From NCBI GenBank assembly GCA_013297865.1, contig JAAFIP010000010.1:99238-163237 (forward strand): a stretch of 64,000 bases of DNA. Reading direction: 5' to 3'. Positions 40,282 through 51,596 of this stretch are shown piece by piece. Below the pieces are notes generated by a model that was not told the origin of the DNA, did not search any database, and was given only the letters and a program-made list of their open reading frames with translations. The position numbers and the translations under genes were made by a program. Position 1 is the first letter of the stretch. Every line of letters starts with the position of its first letter. Source of the DNA: Polaromonas sp. GTDB taxonomy: Bacteria; Pseudomonadota; Gammaproteobacteria; Burkholderiales; Burkholderiaceae_C.

Positions 40282-42030
40282 ATGGCCGCTGTAGACACCC
40301 CTGCTAATCTCGCATTTGGGCAAACCGCCTTGGTGGCCCTGCCTGGGCTTGGCCGCGCGCTGGTGATGGCGGGCAAGCTGCAGCAGAAAACGGCTGAAGA
40401 CATCTATCGCAAGTCCCAAGCCAACCGCAGCAGCTTTATTGCCGAGCTGACGGGCTCGGGCGTTGTCTCGGCCACTGACCTGGCCCACACCATGTCAGTG
40501 GCGTTCGCAGCGCCCATGCTGGACCTGGACGCTATCGATCCGCAGCGCCTGCCCAAAGGCCTGCTGGACCCCAAGATTTGCCATAGCCTGCGGGTGGTGG
40601 TGCTCAGCAAGCGCAACAACCGCCTCATAGTGGCCACGGCCGACCCTTCTGACCAAGTCGGCGCTGAAAAAATCAAGTTCTCCACCCAAATGGGAACTGA
40701 CTGGGTCATCGCTGAGTACGACAAGCTGTCCAAGCTGGTAGACACTACCACGCAGAGTGCTGGCGAGGCCATGGACAGCATCGTGTCGCAGGATTTTGAG
40801 TTCGACGACATGTCGATGGAGGTGGCAGCAGAGGAAGATGTCGATGCTGGCACTACCGATGTTGAAGATGCGCCGGTCGTCAAGTTCTTGCAGAAAATGC
40901 TGATTGATGCCTTTAACATGCGGGCGTCAGACCTGCACTTTGAACCTTACGAGCACACCTACCGCGTGCGCTTTCGGGTTGACGGCGAGTTGCGCGAGAT
41001 ATCTGCCCCACCCATCGCCATCAAGGACAAGCTGGCCTCGCGCATTAAAGTGATCTCCAAGCTGGACATCTCCGAGAAGCGCGTGCCGCAGGATGGCCGC
41101 ATGAAAATGAAGATGGGCCGTGACAAGGTGATTGATTTCCGCGTCAGCACCTTGCCCACCATGTTTGGCGAGAAGATCGTGATCCGTATTCTGGACCCGT
41201 CCAGCGCCAAAATGGGCATCGATGCCCTGGGTTATGACGCCGTCGAGAAAGAACGCCTGCTCAGCGCTATTGAGCGGCCCTATGGCATGGTACTGGTCAC
41301 CGGGCCTACGGGATCGGGCAAAACCGTTTCGCTGTACTCCTGCCTGAACCTACTCAACAAGCCTGGCGTCAACATCTCCACGGCGGAAGACCCCTGCGAA
41401 ATCAACTTGCCTGGCGTGAACCAGGTCAACGTGAACGACAAGGCTGGCCTGACTTTTGCGGCAGCGCTCAAATCCTTCCTGCGCCAGGACCCCGATGTGA
41501 TCATGGTCGGTGAGATCCGCGATCTGGAAACCGCCGACATCGCCATCAAGGCGGCCCAGACAGGCCACATGGTGATGAGCACCTTGCACACCAACGATGC
41601 GCCCACCACGCTCACCCGTATGCGCAACATGGGCATTGCTCCATTCAACATTGCCTCCAGCGTGATTTTGATTACTGCCCAGCGCCTGGCACGGCGGCTG
41701 TGCCCCAACTGCAAAAAACCCGCTGATATCCCCTACGAGACCCTGATTCAGGCAGGCTTCAAGGAAGAAGAAGTTGATGGCAGCTGGACACCTTACCGCC
41801 CCGTGGGCTGCTCTGCCTGCAACAACGGCTACAAAGGCCGTGTGGGCGTCTACCAGGTGATGCCGATCAGCGAAGACATGCAGCGCCTGATCCTGGCCGA
41901 CGCCAGCGCCATTGACATTGCCAAGCAATCCGAGGCGGAGGGTGTGCGCAGCCTGCGCCAGTCGGGTTTATTCAAAGTGAAACAGGGCCTCACGTCAATG
42001 GAAGAAGTCATTGCCGTGACCAACCAATAA
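40282..42030 (+). CDS. pilB: Type IV pilus assembly ATPase PilB
   Basis: 582 residues. The N-terminal MshEN/GspE_N domain (VSATDLAHTMSVAFAAPMLD) leads into the motor: Walker A GPTGSGKT, Asp box and Walker B QDPDVIMVGEIRDLETADIA, His box STLHTNDAPTTLTRM. A zinc site follows (CPNCKK ... CSACNNG). It powers pilus extension at the inner membrane. It heads pilB-pilC-pilD. Confidence 0.97.
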   Translation: MAAVDTPANLAFGQTALVALPGLGRALVMAGKLQQKTAEDIYRKSQANRSSFIAELTGSGVVSATDLAHTMSVAFAAPMLDLDAIDPQRLPKGLLDPKICHSLRVVVLSKRNNRLIVATADPSDQVGAEKIKFSTQMGTDWVIAEYDKLSKLVDTTTQSAGEAMDSIVSQDFEFDDMSMEVAAEEDVDAGTTDVEDAPVVKFLQKMLIDAFNMRASDLHFEPYEHTYRVRFRVDGELREISAPPIAIKDKLASRIKVISKLDISEKRVPQDGRMKMKMGRDKVIDFRVSTLPTMFGEKIVIRILDPSSAKMGIDALGYDAVEKERLLSAIERPYGMVLVTGPTGSGKTVSLYSCLNLLNKPGVNISTAEDPCEINLPGVNQVNVNDKAGLTFAAALKSFLRQDPDVIMVGEIRDLETADIAIKAAQTGHMVMSTLHTNDAPTTLTRMRNMGIAPFNIASSVILITAQRLARRLCPNCKKPADIPYETLIQAGFKEEEVDGSWTPYRPVGCSACNNGYKGRVGVYQVMPISEDMQRLILADASAIDIAKQSEAEGVRSLRQSGLFKVKQGLTSMEEVIAVTNQ

Positions 42031-42090
42031 GCCAACACATGAACACTGCAGCACGCTGTGAGTTGACGCGCATCGAACCACGAGGACAGT

Positions 42091-43311
42091 ATGGCAACTA
42101 TTGCTAAGAAAAGTGACGTCAAGGACTTTGTCTTTGAATGGGAAGGCAAAGACCGCAACGGTAAAGTCGTGCGTGGTGAGCAGCGTGCCGTAGGCGAAAA
42201 CCAGGTTCAGGCAGCGCTGCGCCGCCAGGGCGTGCTGGCCACCAAGATCAAAAAGCGCCGCATGCGCTCGGGCCAGAAAATCAAGCCCAAAGACATCGCC
42301 ATCTTCACCCGCCAGCTGGCCACCATGATGAAAGCCGGTGTGCCCTTGCTGCAGTCATTTGATATCGTGGGCCGCGGCAACGCCAACCCCAGCGTCACCA
42401 AACTGCTCAACGACATTCGCCTGGATGTGGAAACCGGTACCTCGCTGTCTGCGGCTTTCCGCAAACACCCGATGTACTTTGACAACCTGTATTGCAACCT
42501 GGTGGAAGCCGGTGAAGCTGCCGGTATTCTGGAGGCCTTGCTGGACCGCCTGGCGGTCTACATGGAGAAGACCGAAGCTATCAAATCCAAGATCAAGTCG
42601 GCGCTGATGTACCCTGCCGCCGTAGTGGTGGTGGCTTTTGTGGTGGTGGCGATCATCATGATCTTCGTGATTCCGTCGTTCAAGCAGGTGTTCACCTCGT
42701 TTGGCGCTGACCTGCCCGCCCCTACCCTGTTTGTGATCGGCATGAGCGAGTTTTTCGTCAAGTGGTGGTGGCTGATTTTCGGTGCCATCGGCTTCGGCGG
42801 CTATTTTTTCATGCAGGCCTGGAAGCGCAATGAAACCATGCAGAAATTCATGGATCGCCTGCTGCTCAAAGTGCCGGTGTTTGGCACCCTGATTGAAAAG
42901 TCCTGTATCGCCCGCTGGACCCGCACGCTTTCCACCATGTTCGCCGCGGGCGTGCCCCTGGTCGAGGCGCTGGACTCGGTGGGCGGCGCGTCGGGCAATT
43001 CCCTGTATGCCGATGCCACTACCCGCATCCAGCAGGAAGTGTCTACCGGCACCTCGCTGACTGCGGCCATGACCAATGCCAACCTGTTCCCTTCCATGGT
43101 GATCCAGATGACCGCAATTGGTGAAGAGTCGGGCTCCATTGACCACATGCTGGGCAAAGCGGCTGACTTTTACGAATCCGAAGTGGACGACATGGTGGCT
43201 GGTCTGTCCAGCCTGATGGAGCCCATCATCATCGTGTTTCTGGGCACCATCATCGGCGGTATCGTGGTCTCCATGTACCTGCCTATTTTCAAACTCGGCC
43301 AGGTGGTTTAA
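42091..43311 (+). CDS. pilC: Type IV pilus inner-membrane platform protein PilC
   Basis: 406 residues. Two GspF repeats: FTRQLATMMKAGVPLLQSFD and WTRTLSTMFAAGVPLVEALD, with membrane segments at VVVVAFVVVAIIMIFVIPSF, WWLIFGAIGFGGYFFMQ and near the C-terminus (IIIVFLGTIIGGIVVSMY). It anchors PilB to the growing pilus. Its stop shares one base with the pilD start. Confidence 0.97.
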   Translation: MATIAKKSDVKDFVFEWEGKDRNGKVVRGEQRAVGENQVQAALRRQGVLATKIKKRRMRSGQKIKPKDIAIFTRQLATMMKAGVPLLQSFDIVGRGNANPSVTKLLNDIRLDVETGTSLSAAFRKHPMYFDNLYCNLVEAGEAAGILEALLDRLAVYMEKTEAIKSKIKSALMYPAAVVVVAFVVVAIIMIFVIPSFKQVFTSFGADLPAPTLFVIGMSEFFVKWWWLIFGAIGFGGYFFMQAWKRNETMQKFMDRLLLKVPVFGTLIEKSCIARWTRTLSTMFAAGVPLVEALDSVGGASGNSLYADATTRIQQEVSTGTSLTAAMTNANLFPSMVIQMTAIGEESGSIDHMLGKAADFYESEVDDMVAGLSSLMEPIIIVFLGTIIGGIVVSMYLPIFKLGQVV

Positions 43312-44168
43312 TGCTGGAGCCGGCTTGGGTAGACGCTGGTTTTATCGGCGTGTTGGGCCTGTTGGTGGGCAGTTTTCTGAATGTGGTGATCTACCGCATG
43401 CCCAAAATGCTGGAGCGCCAGTGGGCTGCCGAATGTGCCGAGCTCTCTCGCACAGAAACGGATACGCCAGCCCCAGTGGCTGAAACGTTCAACCTAGTCG
43501 TGCCACGCTCGCGCTGCTCTCAGTGTGGGCACATGATCCGCTGGTATGAAAACATCCCTGTATTGAGCTATCTGGCGCTGCGCGGTAAATGCTCCTCTTG
43601 TGGCACACACATCAGCCTGCGCTACCCCGGCGTGGAGCTGTTGACCGGGGCCTTGTTCCTGTTTTGCGCCCTGCGCTGGGGCTGGACACCTGCCACGGCA
43701 GCTTGGTGCCTGTTTTGTGCAGCGATCGTCGCACTGGCGGGCATTGACTGGGACACCACCCTGCTGCCCGACGACATCACCCTGCCTTTGCTGTGGCTGG
43801 GGCTGATCGTCGCTGCGCTGGGCTGGAACGCCTCTGTGAAGCTGCCTGATGCGCTGTGGGGCGCGGTGGGTGGCTACATGTCGCTGTGGCTGGTCTATTG
43901 GGCTTTCAAGCTGGTGACCGGCAAGGAGGGCATGGGCTACGGTGACTTCAAGCTGTTTGCTGCCCTGGGGGCCTGGTTTGGCTGGCAGGCGCTGGTGCCG
44001 ATCATTTTGATGGCTTCGGTGATCGGCGCCATTGTGGGCATCGCAATGAAGTTTTCCAGCGGCTTGCGCGAGGGCGGCTACATTCCGTTTGGGCCTTTTC
44101 TGGCAGGCGCAGGCCTCACAGCCCTGGTATTTGGGCCGCAGTCGATTTTGCGTTTTGTAGGTTTATAG
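43311..44168 (+). CDS. pilD: Prepilin peptidase PilD
   Basis: 285 residues. The N-terminal methylase-type domain has paired CxxC motifs (SRCSQCGHMI, GKCSSCGTHI). The peptidase domain has catalytic Asps in AGIDWDTTLLPDDITLP and GYGDFK. It cleaves type IV prepilin leader peptides and N-methylates the new terminus in the inner membrane. Confidence 0.96.
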   Translation: MLEPAWVDAGFIGVLGLLVGSFLNVVIYRMPKMLERQWAAECAELSRTETDTPAPVAETFNLVVPRSRCSQCGHMIRWYENIPVLSYLALRGKCSSCGTHISLRYPGVELLTGALFLFCALRWGWTPATAAWCLFCAAIVALAGIDWDTTLLPDDITLPLLWLGLIVAALGWNASVKLPDALWGAVGGYMSLWLVYWAFKLVTGKEGMGYGDFKLFAALGAWFGWQALVPIILMASVIGAIVGIAMKFSSGLREGGYIPFGPFLAGAGLTALVFGPQSILRFVGL

Positions 44169-44183
44169 CCACAGCGCTTGACC

Positions 44184-44786
44184 ATGAGCTTTCAACTGGG
44201 CCTGACAGGTGGCATTGGCAGCGGCAAAAGCACGGTAGCCGCCATGTTGGCCCGATGCGGAGCTTGCGTGATTGACGCAGATGCTGTCTCACGCCAGACG
44301 AGCACTGCAGGTGGCGCGGCCATGCCCGGCATTGCGCGCGAATTCGGCCCGTCGATGGTCGCACCAGATGGCGGCCTGAACCGCGATGCCATGCGCACAC
44401 TCATCTTCACCAATCCAGAAGCCAAAACGCGGCTGGAAGCCATCATTCATCCGCTGGTGGCCCAGGAGATTGCACGTCAGCGAAGTGTTGCCGTGGCAGC
44501 CCGAACGCCGCTGATCGTGCTGGACATTCCCCTGCTGGCCGAATCCACACGCTGGCGGCCTGCGCTGGACGCGGTGCTGGTGATTGACTGCCTGCCCGAA
44601 ACACAGATTCAGCGCGTTATGCAACGCAGTGGTTTAAAGCGTGAACAAGTGCAACACATCATGGCTGCGCAGGCCTCGCGCGAGCAGCGCCTGGCCACAG
44701 CGGATATGGTCATATTCAACGATACGCTGGATATTCCTGCACTGGAGGCACTGGTGCGCCAGATAGCCCAGCGCTTCGGGCTATGA
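44184..44786 (+). CDS. coaE: Dephospho-CoA kinase
   Basis: 200 residues from ATG 44184. P-loop GGIGSGKSTVAAMLA, then DADAVSRQ and VLDIPLLAES. It phosphorylates dephospho-CoA in the last step of CoA synthesis. It is 15 bp after pilD, the usual pilD-coaE-zapD-yacG order. Confidence 0.95.
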   Translation: MSFQLGLTGGIGSGKSTVAAMLARCGACVIDADAVSRQTSTAGGAAMPGIAREFGPSMVAPDGGLNRDAMRTLIFTNPEAKTRLEAIIHPLVAQEIARQRSVAVAARTPLIVLDIPLLAESTRWRPALDAVLVIDCLPETQIQRVMQRSGLKREQVQHIMAAQASREQRLATADMVIFNDTLDIPALEALVRQIAQRFGL

Positions 44787-44810
44787 TGGCGGCTTGCGAA
44801 AGTACCCCGA

Positions 44811-45569
44811 GTGATAGTTTACGAATACCCATTTAACGAGCGTGCACGCACCTATCTGCGGCTTGAGCATCTGTTCGAGCGCCTGGGGATCCTGCTGGCC
44901 CGCGAGTCCGCACTGGACCATCACTTTGCCTTTGCCACGGTGTTTGAAATCATCGAGGTCGGCTCGCGCTCTGACCTCAAATCGGACATCCTCAAAGATC
45001 TGGAAAAGCACAAGCAGCAGTTCAACGCCTACCGCGGCAACCCTGCCATTGCGGAAAGCGCCCTGGACGAAGTGATCGGCCAGCTCGAGCATGCTTTTGC
45101 CGGGCTCAATGGACAGTCAGGCAAGGCAGGCAATGCGCTTAACGACAACGAATGGGTGGTCAGCGTGCGCAGCCGCATCGGCATCCCGGCAGGCACCTGC
45201 GAGTTTGACCTGCCAGCCTACTATCACTGGCAGCACCACAGCGTGGACAAACGCCGCACGGACCTCACACGCTGGGCCTCTACCCTGTGGCCTTTGGCCC
45301 AGTGCATCAACTTGCTGCTCAAGCTGATGCGCGACACCGGCACCCCGCAGAAAGTGATGGCCACTGCCGGCCAGTACCAACAGACCCTGCCCCAAGGCCG
45401 CAGCTTCCAGCTGATGCGCCTGCGTATCGACCCCAGCCGCGGCATCATCCCCGAAATCAGCGGCAACCGCCTGATGGTGTCGGTGCGTCTGCTGCGCGAG
45501 GTTGGTGAAGACAAGCTGCCGATGGTCAGCAATGAAGACGCCAGCTTTGAGCTGACCTTGTGCTCCTGA
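44811..45569 (+). CDS. zapD: Cell division protein ZapD
   Basis: 252 residues from a GTG at 44811. It matches the ZapD/DUF1342 family along its length: [68 protein letters not shown]. It bundles FtsZ filaments at midcell. Confidence 0.94.
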   Translation: MIVYEYPFNERARTYLRLEHLFERLGILLARESALDHHFAFATVFEIIEVGSRSDLKSDILKDLEKHKQQFNAYRGNPAIAESALDEVIGQLEHAFAGLNGQSGKAGNALNDNEWVVSVRSRIGIPAGTCEFDLPAYYHWQHHSVDKRRTDLTRWASTLWPLAQCINLLLKLMRDTGTPQKVMATAGQYQQTLPQGRSFQLMRLRIDPSRGIIPEISGNRLMVSVRLLREVGEDKLPMVSNEDASFELTLCS

Positions 45570-45586
45570 CACCGAGAGCTTTGGCC

Positions 45587-45811
45587 ATGAGCACACCCAC
45601 GCCTGCCTCCAAACCCGCGCCAGTAGTCACCTGCCCCAGCTGCAAGGGTGACAGTATCTTTGCGCCGTCCAACAAATGGCGGCCCTTCTGCAGTGAGCGC
45701 TGCAAGGACCATGACCTGGGTGCCTGGGCCAGCGAGTCCTTCCGCGTACCCAGCGCCGTGCCCGTCCCCGATGAGCTGGCGGGCGATGGGGATACGCAAA
45801 ATATGCATTGA
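45587..45811 (+). CDS. yacG: DNA gyrase inhibitor YacG
   Basis: 74 residues from ATG 45587. A single treble-clef zinc site: CPSCKG ... [17 protein letters not shown]. YacG proteins bind GyrB and block DNA binding. It is the last gene of the pil-coaE-zapD-yacG run. Confidence 0.93.
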   Translation: MSTPTPASKPAPVVTCPSCKGDSIFAPSNKWRPFCSERCKDHDLGAWASESFRVPSAVPVPDELAGDGDTQNMH

Positions 45812-45812
45812 A

Positions 45813-45863
45813 TTGGGCTGCAGCCCAATAGAATATCGCGGGAGCAGCTATTAAAAATATAGC
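45813..45863 (-). repeat. Dispersed repeat, copy 8
   Basis: Reverse copy immediately after the yacG stop: TTGGGCTGCAGCCCAATAGA then ATATCGCGGGAGCAGCTATT. Confidence 0.85.
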
Positions 45864-45929
45864 TAAAAATGTTCTGCAGCATCCATCAGCATCCCTTGAA
45901 CTGCAGTGACAGTGAGTCCACCAGCCCAT

Positions 45930-45957
45930 AAAAAAACCGCCCGAAGGCGGTTTTTTT
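45930..45957. terminator. Bidirectional terminator
   Basis: A7-CCGCC-CGAA-GGCGG-T7, symmetrical, between yacG (plus) and rpmG (minus). It should terminate both. Confidence 0.9.
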
Positions 45958-45973
45958 ATGCAGTGCGCTGCTA

Positions 45974-46141
45974 TTACTTCAGCTTCACTTCCTTGTACTC
46001 CACATGCTTGCGAGCTTTAGGATCAAACTTGCTGATCAGCATCTTCTCGGGCATGGTTTTCTTGTTCTTGGTAGTGGTATAGAAATGGCCGGTACCCGCA
46101 GTGGATTCCAGCTTGATTTTTTCACGTCCGCCTTTTGCCAT
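45974..46141 (-). CDS. rpmG: 50S ribosomal protein L33
   Basis: 55 residues: [20 protein letters not shown], then [20 protein letters not shown] and the Lys-rich end VEYKEVKLK. Standard length for a Cys-free L33 (no zinc CxxC pairs). It lies 17 bp after rpmB. Confidence 0.97.
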   Translation of the reverse strand: MAKGGREKIKLESTAGTGHFYTTTKNKKTMPEKMLISKFDPKARKHVEYKEVKLK

Positions 46142-46158
46142 GATAGTTCTCCTGGGGA

Positions 46159-46392
46159 TTAAGCTTGGCCACGTGCGCGCAGGTCTGCGAGCACAGCATC
46201 AATGCCGTTCTTGTCGATCAAACGCAAAGCCGCGTTGGTGACGCGCAGGCGCACCCAGCGGTTTTCGGTTTCGACGAAAAAGCGGCGGTATTGCAGGTTA
46301 GGCATAAAACGACGCTTGGTTTTATTGTTGGCGTGGGAAACATTGTTTCCTACCATGGGCTTTTTGCCCGTCACATCACAGACGCGTGCCAT
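46159..46392 (-). CDS. rpmB: 50S ribosomal protein L28
   Basis: 77 residues from [20 protein letters not shown]; the three upstream residues are unlikely. [15 protein letters not shown] and [16 protein letters not shown] are conserved. It forms the rpmB-rpmG operon. Confidence 0.97.
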   Translation of the reverse strand: MARVCDVTGKKPMVGNNVSHANNKTKRRFMPNLQYRRFFVETENRWVRLRVTNAALRLIDKNGIDAVLADLRARGQA

Positions 46393-46594
46393 TGGAAGCA
46401 CTCCTTGGAAGTCAAATTAACGGCCTAAGCCGCACCTCGCTCTGCTGGGCAGCTGTTGCTGCCCGCCAGCGGTCTCTATTGTCCATTTTCAGGACAGCCT
46501 TCAATTATAACCTGAACTGCCGTGCTCCCCAAGACCGGGATTTGCAGCCCGCAAGAGGCCCCAGAAGGCCTGCAGCCAGCCTGCTTGGCCCGAT

Positions 46595-47584
<990 letters not shown>

Positions 47585-47738
47585 TTAGGGTAGAGTTCGG
47601 GCTTGTACGGTGCAAATTCAAGGGCAAATGCACATTACTGGCTTGAAATTCGCAAAAAGTCGTGACATTGTGCGCATTGTCTTTGCATGACAATGATTTT
47701 AGTGTCAGGCGCTGAAAAATTATTTGAGGGTTATAAAA

Positions 47739-48413
47739 ATGTCGATGTTATCCAATCTTGAGCTGATTCGCCGCGTACCGCTGTTTTCCATGCTCACCCC
47801 GAGCCAGGCGGAGTCGGTGGCTGATGCAGTGATCAAGCGCCGTTTCAAGCGTGGCGAGCTGATTGTGGAGCAAGGCAAGAAATCCAATGCACTGTTTATC
47901 ATTTTGACAGGTCGTGCCCGGGTGCTCACCACCGACACCCGCGGGCGGGAAGTGATTCTGGCCAACCTCAGCCCCGGCGACTACATCGGCGAGATGAGCC
48001 TGATCGACAATGAGCCCCATTCCGCCAGTGTGCGCGCCGAGGTGCAGACCGATGTGCTCATGCTGGGCCGGGTGGAGTTTGCCCGTTGCCTGCCTGAGAA
48101 CACCTCTATGGCCTATGCGGTCATGAAAGGCCTGGTGCAACGCCTGCGCCACGCTGACCGCAAGATCGAATCACTGGCCCTGATGGACGTGTATGGCCGC
48201 GTGGCCCGCGCCTTGATCGAGGCGTCCGAGCAGGACGCAGAAGGTCAGTCGGTGATCCGCGACAAAGTCTCGCGCCAGGACCTGGCCAAAATGGTGGGCG
48301 CGTCGCGCGAGATGGTCAGCCGCGTGATGAAAGATCTCGAAGAGCGTGGCTATATCGAGACCATGGACAACAACTCCGTGCTGATCAAGGAACGCCTGAG
48401 CAGCCTGGGCTAA
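47739..48413 (+). CDS. Crp/Fnr-family transcriptional regulator
   Basis: 224 residues from ATG 47739, preceded by GAGG. The cyclic-nucleotide-binding domain has GDYIGEMSLIDNEPHSASVR; the usual Arg-Ser before Ala of CRP is His-Ser here, so classical cAMP binding is doubtful. There is no Fnr Cys cluster. The C-terminal winged helix includes SRQDLAKMVGASREMVSRVM. It lies between trxB and ftsK; its targets are unknown. Confidence 0.9.
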   Translation: MSMLSNLELIRRVPLFSMLTPSQAESVADAVIKRRFKRGELIVEQGKKSNALFIILTGRARVLTTDTRGREVILANLSPGDYIGEMSLIDNEPHSASVRAEVQTDVLMLGRVEFARCLPENTSMAYAVMKGLVQRLRHADRKIESLALMDVYGRVARALIEASEQDAEGQSVIRDKVSRQDLAKMVGASREMVSRVMKDLEERGYIETMDNNSVLIKERLSSLG

Positions 48414-48506
48414 CGCGCCTTGCCCCGACCGCGCTGTAACAGCTGTTGCTGCAGCGCTTGGCCCCTGCGGCGGCCACACGAGATAGGGTAAGCTTGCACA
48501 CTAGCA

Positions 48507-50906
48507 ATGACTTACTCTCTCGACACACTCCAAACCCGTCACCAAGCGCAGCAAGACACGCAGCGCGGGGTGCCTGTGGTGCGCAAATTCGCCCACGAAA
48601 TCGGCGTCATCATCGGCGCTGTAGTGCTGGTCTTCTGGCTGATCGCTCTGCTCAGCCACACCAGCGCTGACCCGGCCTGGTCTACCTCGGGTTCGTCTGC
48701 TGGTAATGCGGTACGCAACTGGGGCGGCAGGCTGGGCGCCTGGATGGCTGACAGCAGCTACTATTTACTGGGCTACTCGGTCTGGTGGGCGGTGCTGGCC
48801 TCGCTGAGGGTGTGGCTGTCTTCGCTGGCGCAGTGGCTGCGCGGAGCAAGTGGGCAGCACCAATCGTTTGCAGCCCATCCTTCGCGCTTTGCGGGCCTGT
48901 CGCCGCGCGCTTTGTTTTGGTGTGGTCTGGTGCTGTTGCTGCTGGCCAGCTGCGCACTGGAGTGGTCGCGCCTGTACCGCTTTGAGGTGCGCCTGCCGGG
49001 GCATGCCGGCGGCGTGCTGGGCTATCTGGTCGGGGGCTTTGCGCTTAAATGGCTGGGCTTTACCGGCTCGGGTCTGGTGTGTATTGCTGCTGTGGTGATT
49101 GGCGCTGCCTGGGCGTTTGGATTTTCCTGGGCGCACTGGGCCGACGGGATTGGGGCGTGGTGCTATGGCCTGTGGGAGCAGCGGCGCGAAAAGCGCGAAG
49201 TGGCGCAGGACATCGCCATGGGCACGCAGGCTGCGCGAGAGCGCGAGGAAGTGGTCAACGTGGAGCGTGCCGAGATCGAAGAGCTGCACCCTGCGCCGCT
49301 GATCGTGCCCGCCGCAGCGCCGCGCATGCAGGTAGAGCCCACGCTGGTGGATGTGCTGGTCAACGTGCCGCAAAGCGCGCGCGTGGCCAAAGAGCGGCAA
49401 AAGCCACTGTTCAGCGACATGCCCGACAGCAAGCTGCCGCAGGTAGACCTGTTGGACAAGGCGCAGCAGCGCCAGGAGACGGTCTCGCCCGAGACGCTGG
49501 AGATGACCAGCCGCATGATCGAGAAAAAGCTCAAGGATTTCGGCGTGGACGTGCGGGTGGTGGCGGCCATGCCAGGCCCTGTGATCACGCGCTACGAGAT
49601 CGAACCTGCTACCGGCGTCAAAGGCTCGCAGGTGATGAACCTGGCCAAGGACCTGGCGCGCTCGCTGTCGCTGGTGTCGATCCGCGTGGTGGAGACGATT
49701 CCCGGCAAAAACTACATGGCGCTTGAGCTGCCCAACGCCAAGCGCCAGTCCATCAAGCTGTCAGAAATCCTGGGCTCTAGCGTGTACAACGAAGGCAAGT
49801 CCTTCCTCACGATGGGCCTTGGCAAAGACATCATCGGCAACCCCATCGTGGCCGATCTGGCCAAAATGCCGCATGTGCTGGTGGCGGGCACTACCGGCTC
49901 AGGCAAGTCGGTGGGTATCAACGCGATGATTTTGAGCCTGCTGTACAAAGCCGAGGCACGCGATGTGCGCCTGCTGATGATCGACCCCAAGATGCTGGAG
50001 ATGAGCGTTTATGAGGGCATCCCGCATCTGCTGGCCCCGGTGGTGACCGACATGCGCCAGGCCGCGCACGGCCTGAACTGGTGCGTGATGGAGATGGAGC
50101 GGCGCTACAAGCTGATGAGCAAGATGGGCGTGCGTAACCTGGCAGGCTACAACGCCAAGATGGACGACGCGAAAACGCGCGGCGAGTTCATCTACAACCC
50201 TTTCAGCCTCACACCGGACAGCCCCGAGCCGCTGGAGCGGCTGCCGCATATCGTGGTGGTGATCGACGAGCTGGCTGACTTGATGATGGTGGTGGGCAAA
50301 AAGATTGAAGAGCTAATCGCCCGCCTGGCACAAAAAGCGCGTGCCGCTGGCATTCACCTGATTTTGGCCACCCAGCGCCCCAGCGTGGACGTGATCACCG
50401 GCCTGATCAAGGCCAACATTCCCACCCGCATCGCCTTCCAGGTCAGCAGTAAGATCGACAGCCGCACCATCCTGGACCAGATGGGTGCAGAGGCCCTGCT
50501 GGGCATGGGCGACATGCTCTACATGCCCAGCGGCACCGGCCTGCCCATTCGCGTGCACGGTGCCTTTGTCAGCGACGAAGAGGTGCACCGCGTTGTAGCG
50601 TATCTAAAGGAGCAAGGCGAGCCCAATTACATCGAAGGCGTGCTGGAAGGCGGAACTACCGACGACGAGGGCGGTCTGAACCTGGACGGCGAGAGCGCCA
50701 GCGGTGAGAAAGACCCGATGTATGACCGCGCCGTAGAGATTGTGCTGAAAAACCAGAAGGCCAGTATTTCACTGGTGCAGCGGCATTTGAGCATTGGCTA
50801 TAACAAAGCGGCCAACCTGCTTGAAGCAATGGAAAAGGCTGGCTTGGTCACCGCCATGAACGGCCGGGGACAGCGTGAAATTTTGGTGCAGGGACGTAAC
50901 GACTGA
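48507..50906 (+). CDS. ftsK: DNA translocase FtsK
   Basis: 799 residues. Four N-terminal membrane spans, a fairly short linker, then the motor: [20 protein letters not shown] (Walker A), [15 protein letters not shown] (Walker B), [20 protein letters not shown]. The C-terminal gamma domain ([20 protein letters not shown]) reads KOPS sites. It pumps chromosome termini through the septum and activates XerCD. It is followed by lolA. Confidence 0.96.
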   Translation: MTYSLDTLQTRHQAQQDTQRGVPVVRKFAHEIGVIIGAVVLVFWLIALLSHTSADPAWSTSGSSAGNAVRNWGGRLGAWMADSSYYLLGYSVWWAVLASLRVWLSSLAQWLRGASGQHQSFAAHPSRFAGLSPRALFWCGLVLLLLASCALEWSRLYRFEVRLPGHAGGVLGYLVGGFALKWLGFTGSGLVCIAAVVIGAAWAFGFSWAHWADGIGAWCYGLWEQRREKREVAQDIAMGTQAAREREEVVNVERAEIEELHPAPLIVPAAAPRMQVEPTLVDVLVNVPQSARVAKERQKPLFSDMPDSKLPQVDLLDKAQQRQETVSPETLEMTSRMIEKKLKDFGVDVRVVAAMPGPVITRYEIEPATGVKGSQVMNLAKDLARSLSLVSIRVVETIPGKNYMALELPNAKRQSIKLSEILGSSVYNEGKSFLTMGLGKDIIGNPIVADLAKMPHVLVAGTTGSGKSVGINAMILSLLYKAEARDVRLLMIDPKMLEMSVYEGIPHLLAPVVTDMRQAAHGLNWCVMEMERRYKLMSKMGVRNLAGYNAKMDDAKTRGEFIYNPFSLTPDSPEPLERLPHIVVVIDELADLMMVVGKKIEELIARLAQKARAAGIHLILATQRPSVDVITGLIKANIPTRIAFQVSSKIDSRTILDQMGAEALLGMGDMLYMPSGTGLPIRVHGAFVSDEEVHRVVAYLKEQGEPNYIEGVLEGGTTDDEGGLNLDGESASGEKDPMYDRAVEIVLKNQKASISLVQRHLSIGYNKAANLLEAMEKAGLVTAMNGRGQREILVQGRND

Positions 50907-50923
50907 GTGCAAAGGATGCAAGT

Positions 50924-51562
50924 TTGAAACATTTGATTGCTACGTTTTTAATAGCTGCTCCCGCGACATTTTGTTGGGCTGGGGGCATGGAAAGCCTTGA
51001 AAACTTCCTCAAATCCACCAAGACGGGCCGCGCCGACTTCAGCCAGACCGTTACCTCGCCAGCGCGCGAGGGCCAGGTGCCCAAGCTGAAGAACTCCAGC
51101 GGCACATTTGAGTTTGCGCGCCCCAGCCGCTTCAAGTTTGTCTACAAAAAGCCGTTTGAACAAACCATCGTGGCCGATGGCCAGACCCTGTGGCTGTATG
51201 ACACAGACCTTAACCAGGTCACCGCCAGCAAGCAGGCCGCCATGCTGGCCAGCACGCCAGCGGCCATCATCGCGTCATCGCCTGATCTCAAAAGCCTGGA
51301 GCAGCACTTCAGCCTCAAGTCCGCGCCCGATGCGGATGGCGCGAGCTGGGTGGTGGCCACACCCAAAGCCAAGGAAGGCTCGGTGCAGAGCATCCGCGTG
51401 GGCTTCAAAATGCCTGGCGGCGAGCTGAGCACGCTGGACATCGTGGACAATTTTGGCCAGCGCTCGGTGCTGAAGTTTCAAAAGCTGGACCTCAACCCGG
51501 CGCTACCCGCCGAGACATTCACCTTCAAGCCCCCTGCGGGCGCGGATGTGATCACCCAATAA
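50924..51562 (+). CDS. lolA: Outer-membrane lipoprotein carrier protein with repeat-derived signal peptide
   Basis: 212 residues from a TTG at 50924 with AAGGA upstream. The mature part is LolA: MESLENFLKSTKTGRADFSQ, FEFARPSRFKFVYKKPFEQT, VADGQTLWLYDTDLNQVT, LDIVDNFGQRSVLKFQKLDL. It ferries lipoproteins across the periplasm. The signal peptide h- and c-regions, FLIAAPATFCWA, are exactly the translation of dispersed repeat copy 9, with A-x-A-like cleavage after CWA. Confidence 0.94.
   Translation: MKHLIATFLIAAPATFCWAGGMESLENFLKSTKTGRADFSQTVTSPAREGQVPKLKNSSGTFEFARPSRFKFVYKKPFEQTIVADGQTLWLYDTDLNQVTASKQAAMLASTPAAIIASSPDLKSLEQHFSLKSAPDADGASWVVATPKAKEGSVQSIRVGFKMPGGELSTLDIVDNFGQRSVLKFQKLDLNPALPAETFTFKPPAGADVITQ
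50945..50985 (+). repeat. Dispersed repeat, copy 9 (encodes the LolA signal peptide)
   Basis: TTTTTAATAGCTGCTCCCGC then GACATTTTGTTGGGCTGGGG. In frame with lolA. Confidence 0.9.
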
Positions 51563-51566
51563 AAAG

Positions 51567-51594
51567 TAAGAAGCGCCCTGGTGGGCGCTTCTTA
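51567..51594. terminator. Convergent terminator after lolA
   Basis: A perfect 12 bp stem TAAGAAGCGCCC / GGGCGCTTCTTA with TGGT loop. It ends 2 bp before the convergent DUF1080 stop. Confidence 0.85.
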
Positions 51595-51596
51595 GC

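Noticed and set aside
45627..45929. 100-residue minus ORF containing FLIAAPAIFYWA
   Set aside because: It is the translation of repeat copy 8 joined to antisense yacG; not a gene, though it shows the signal-like peptide encoded by the repeat.
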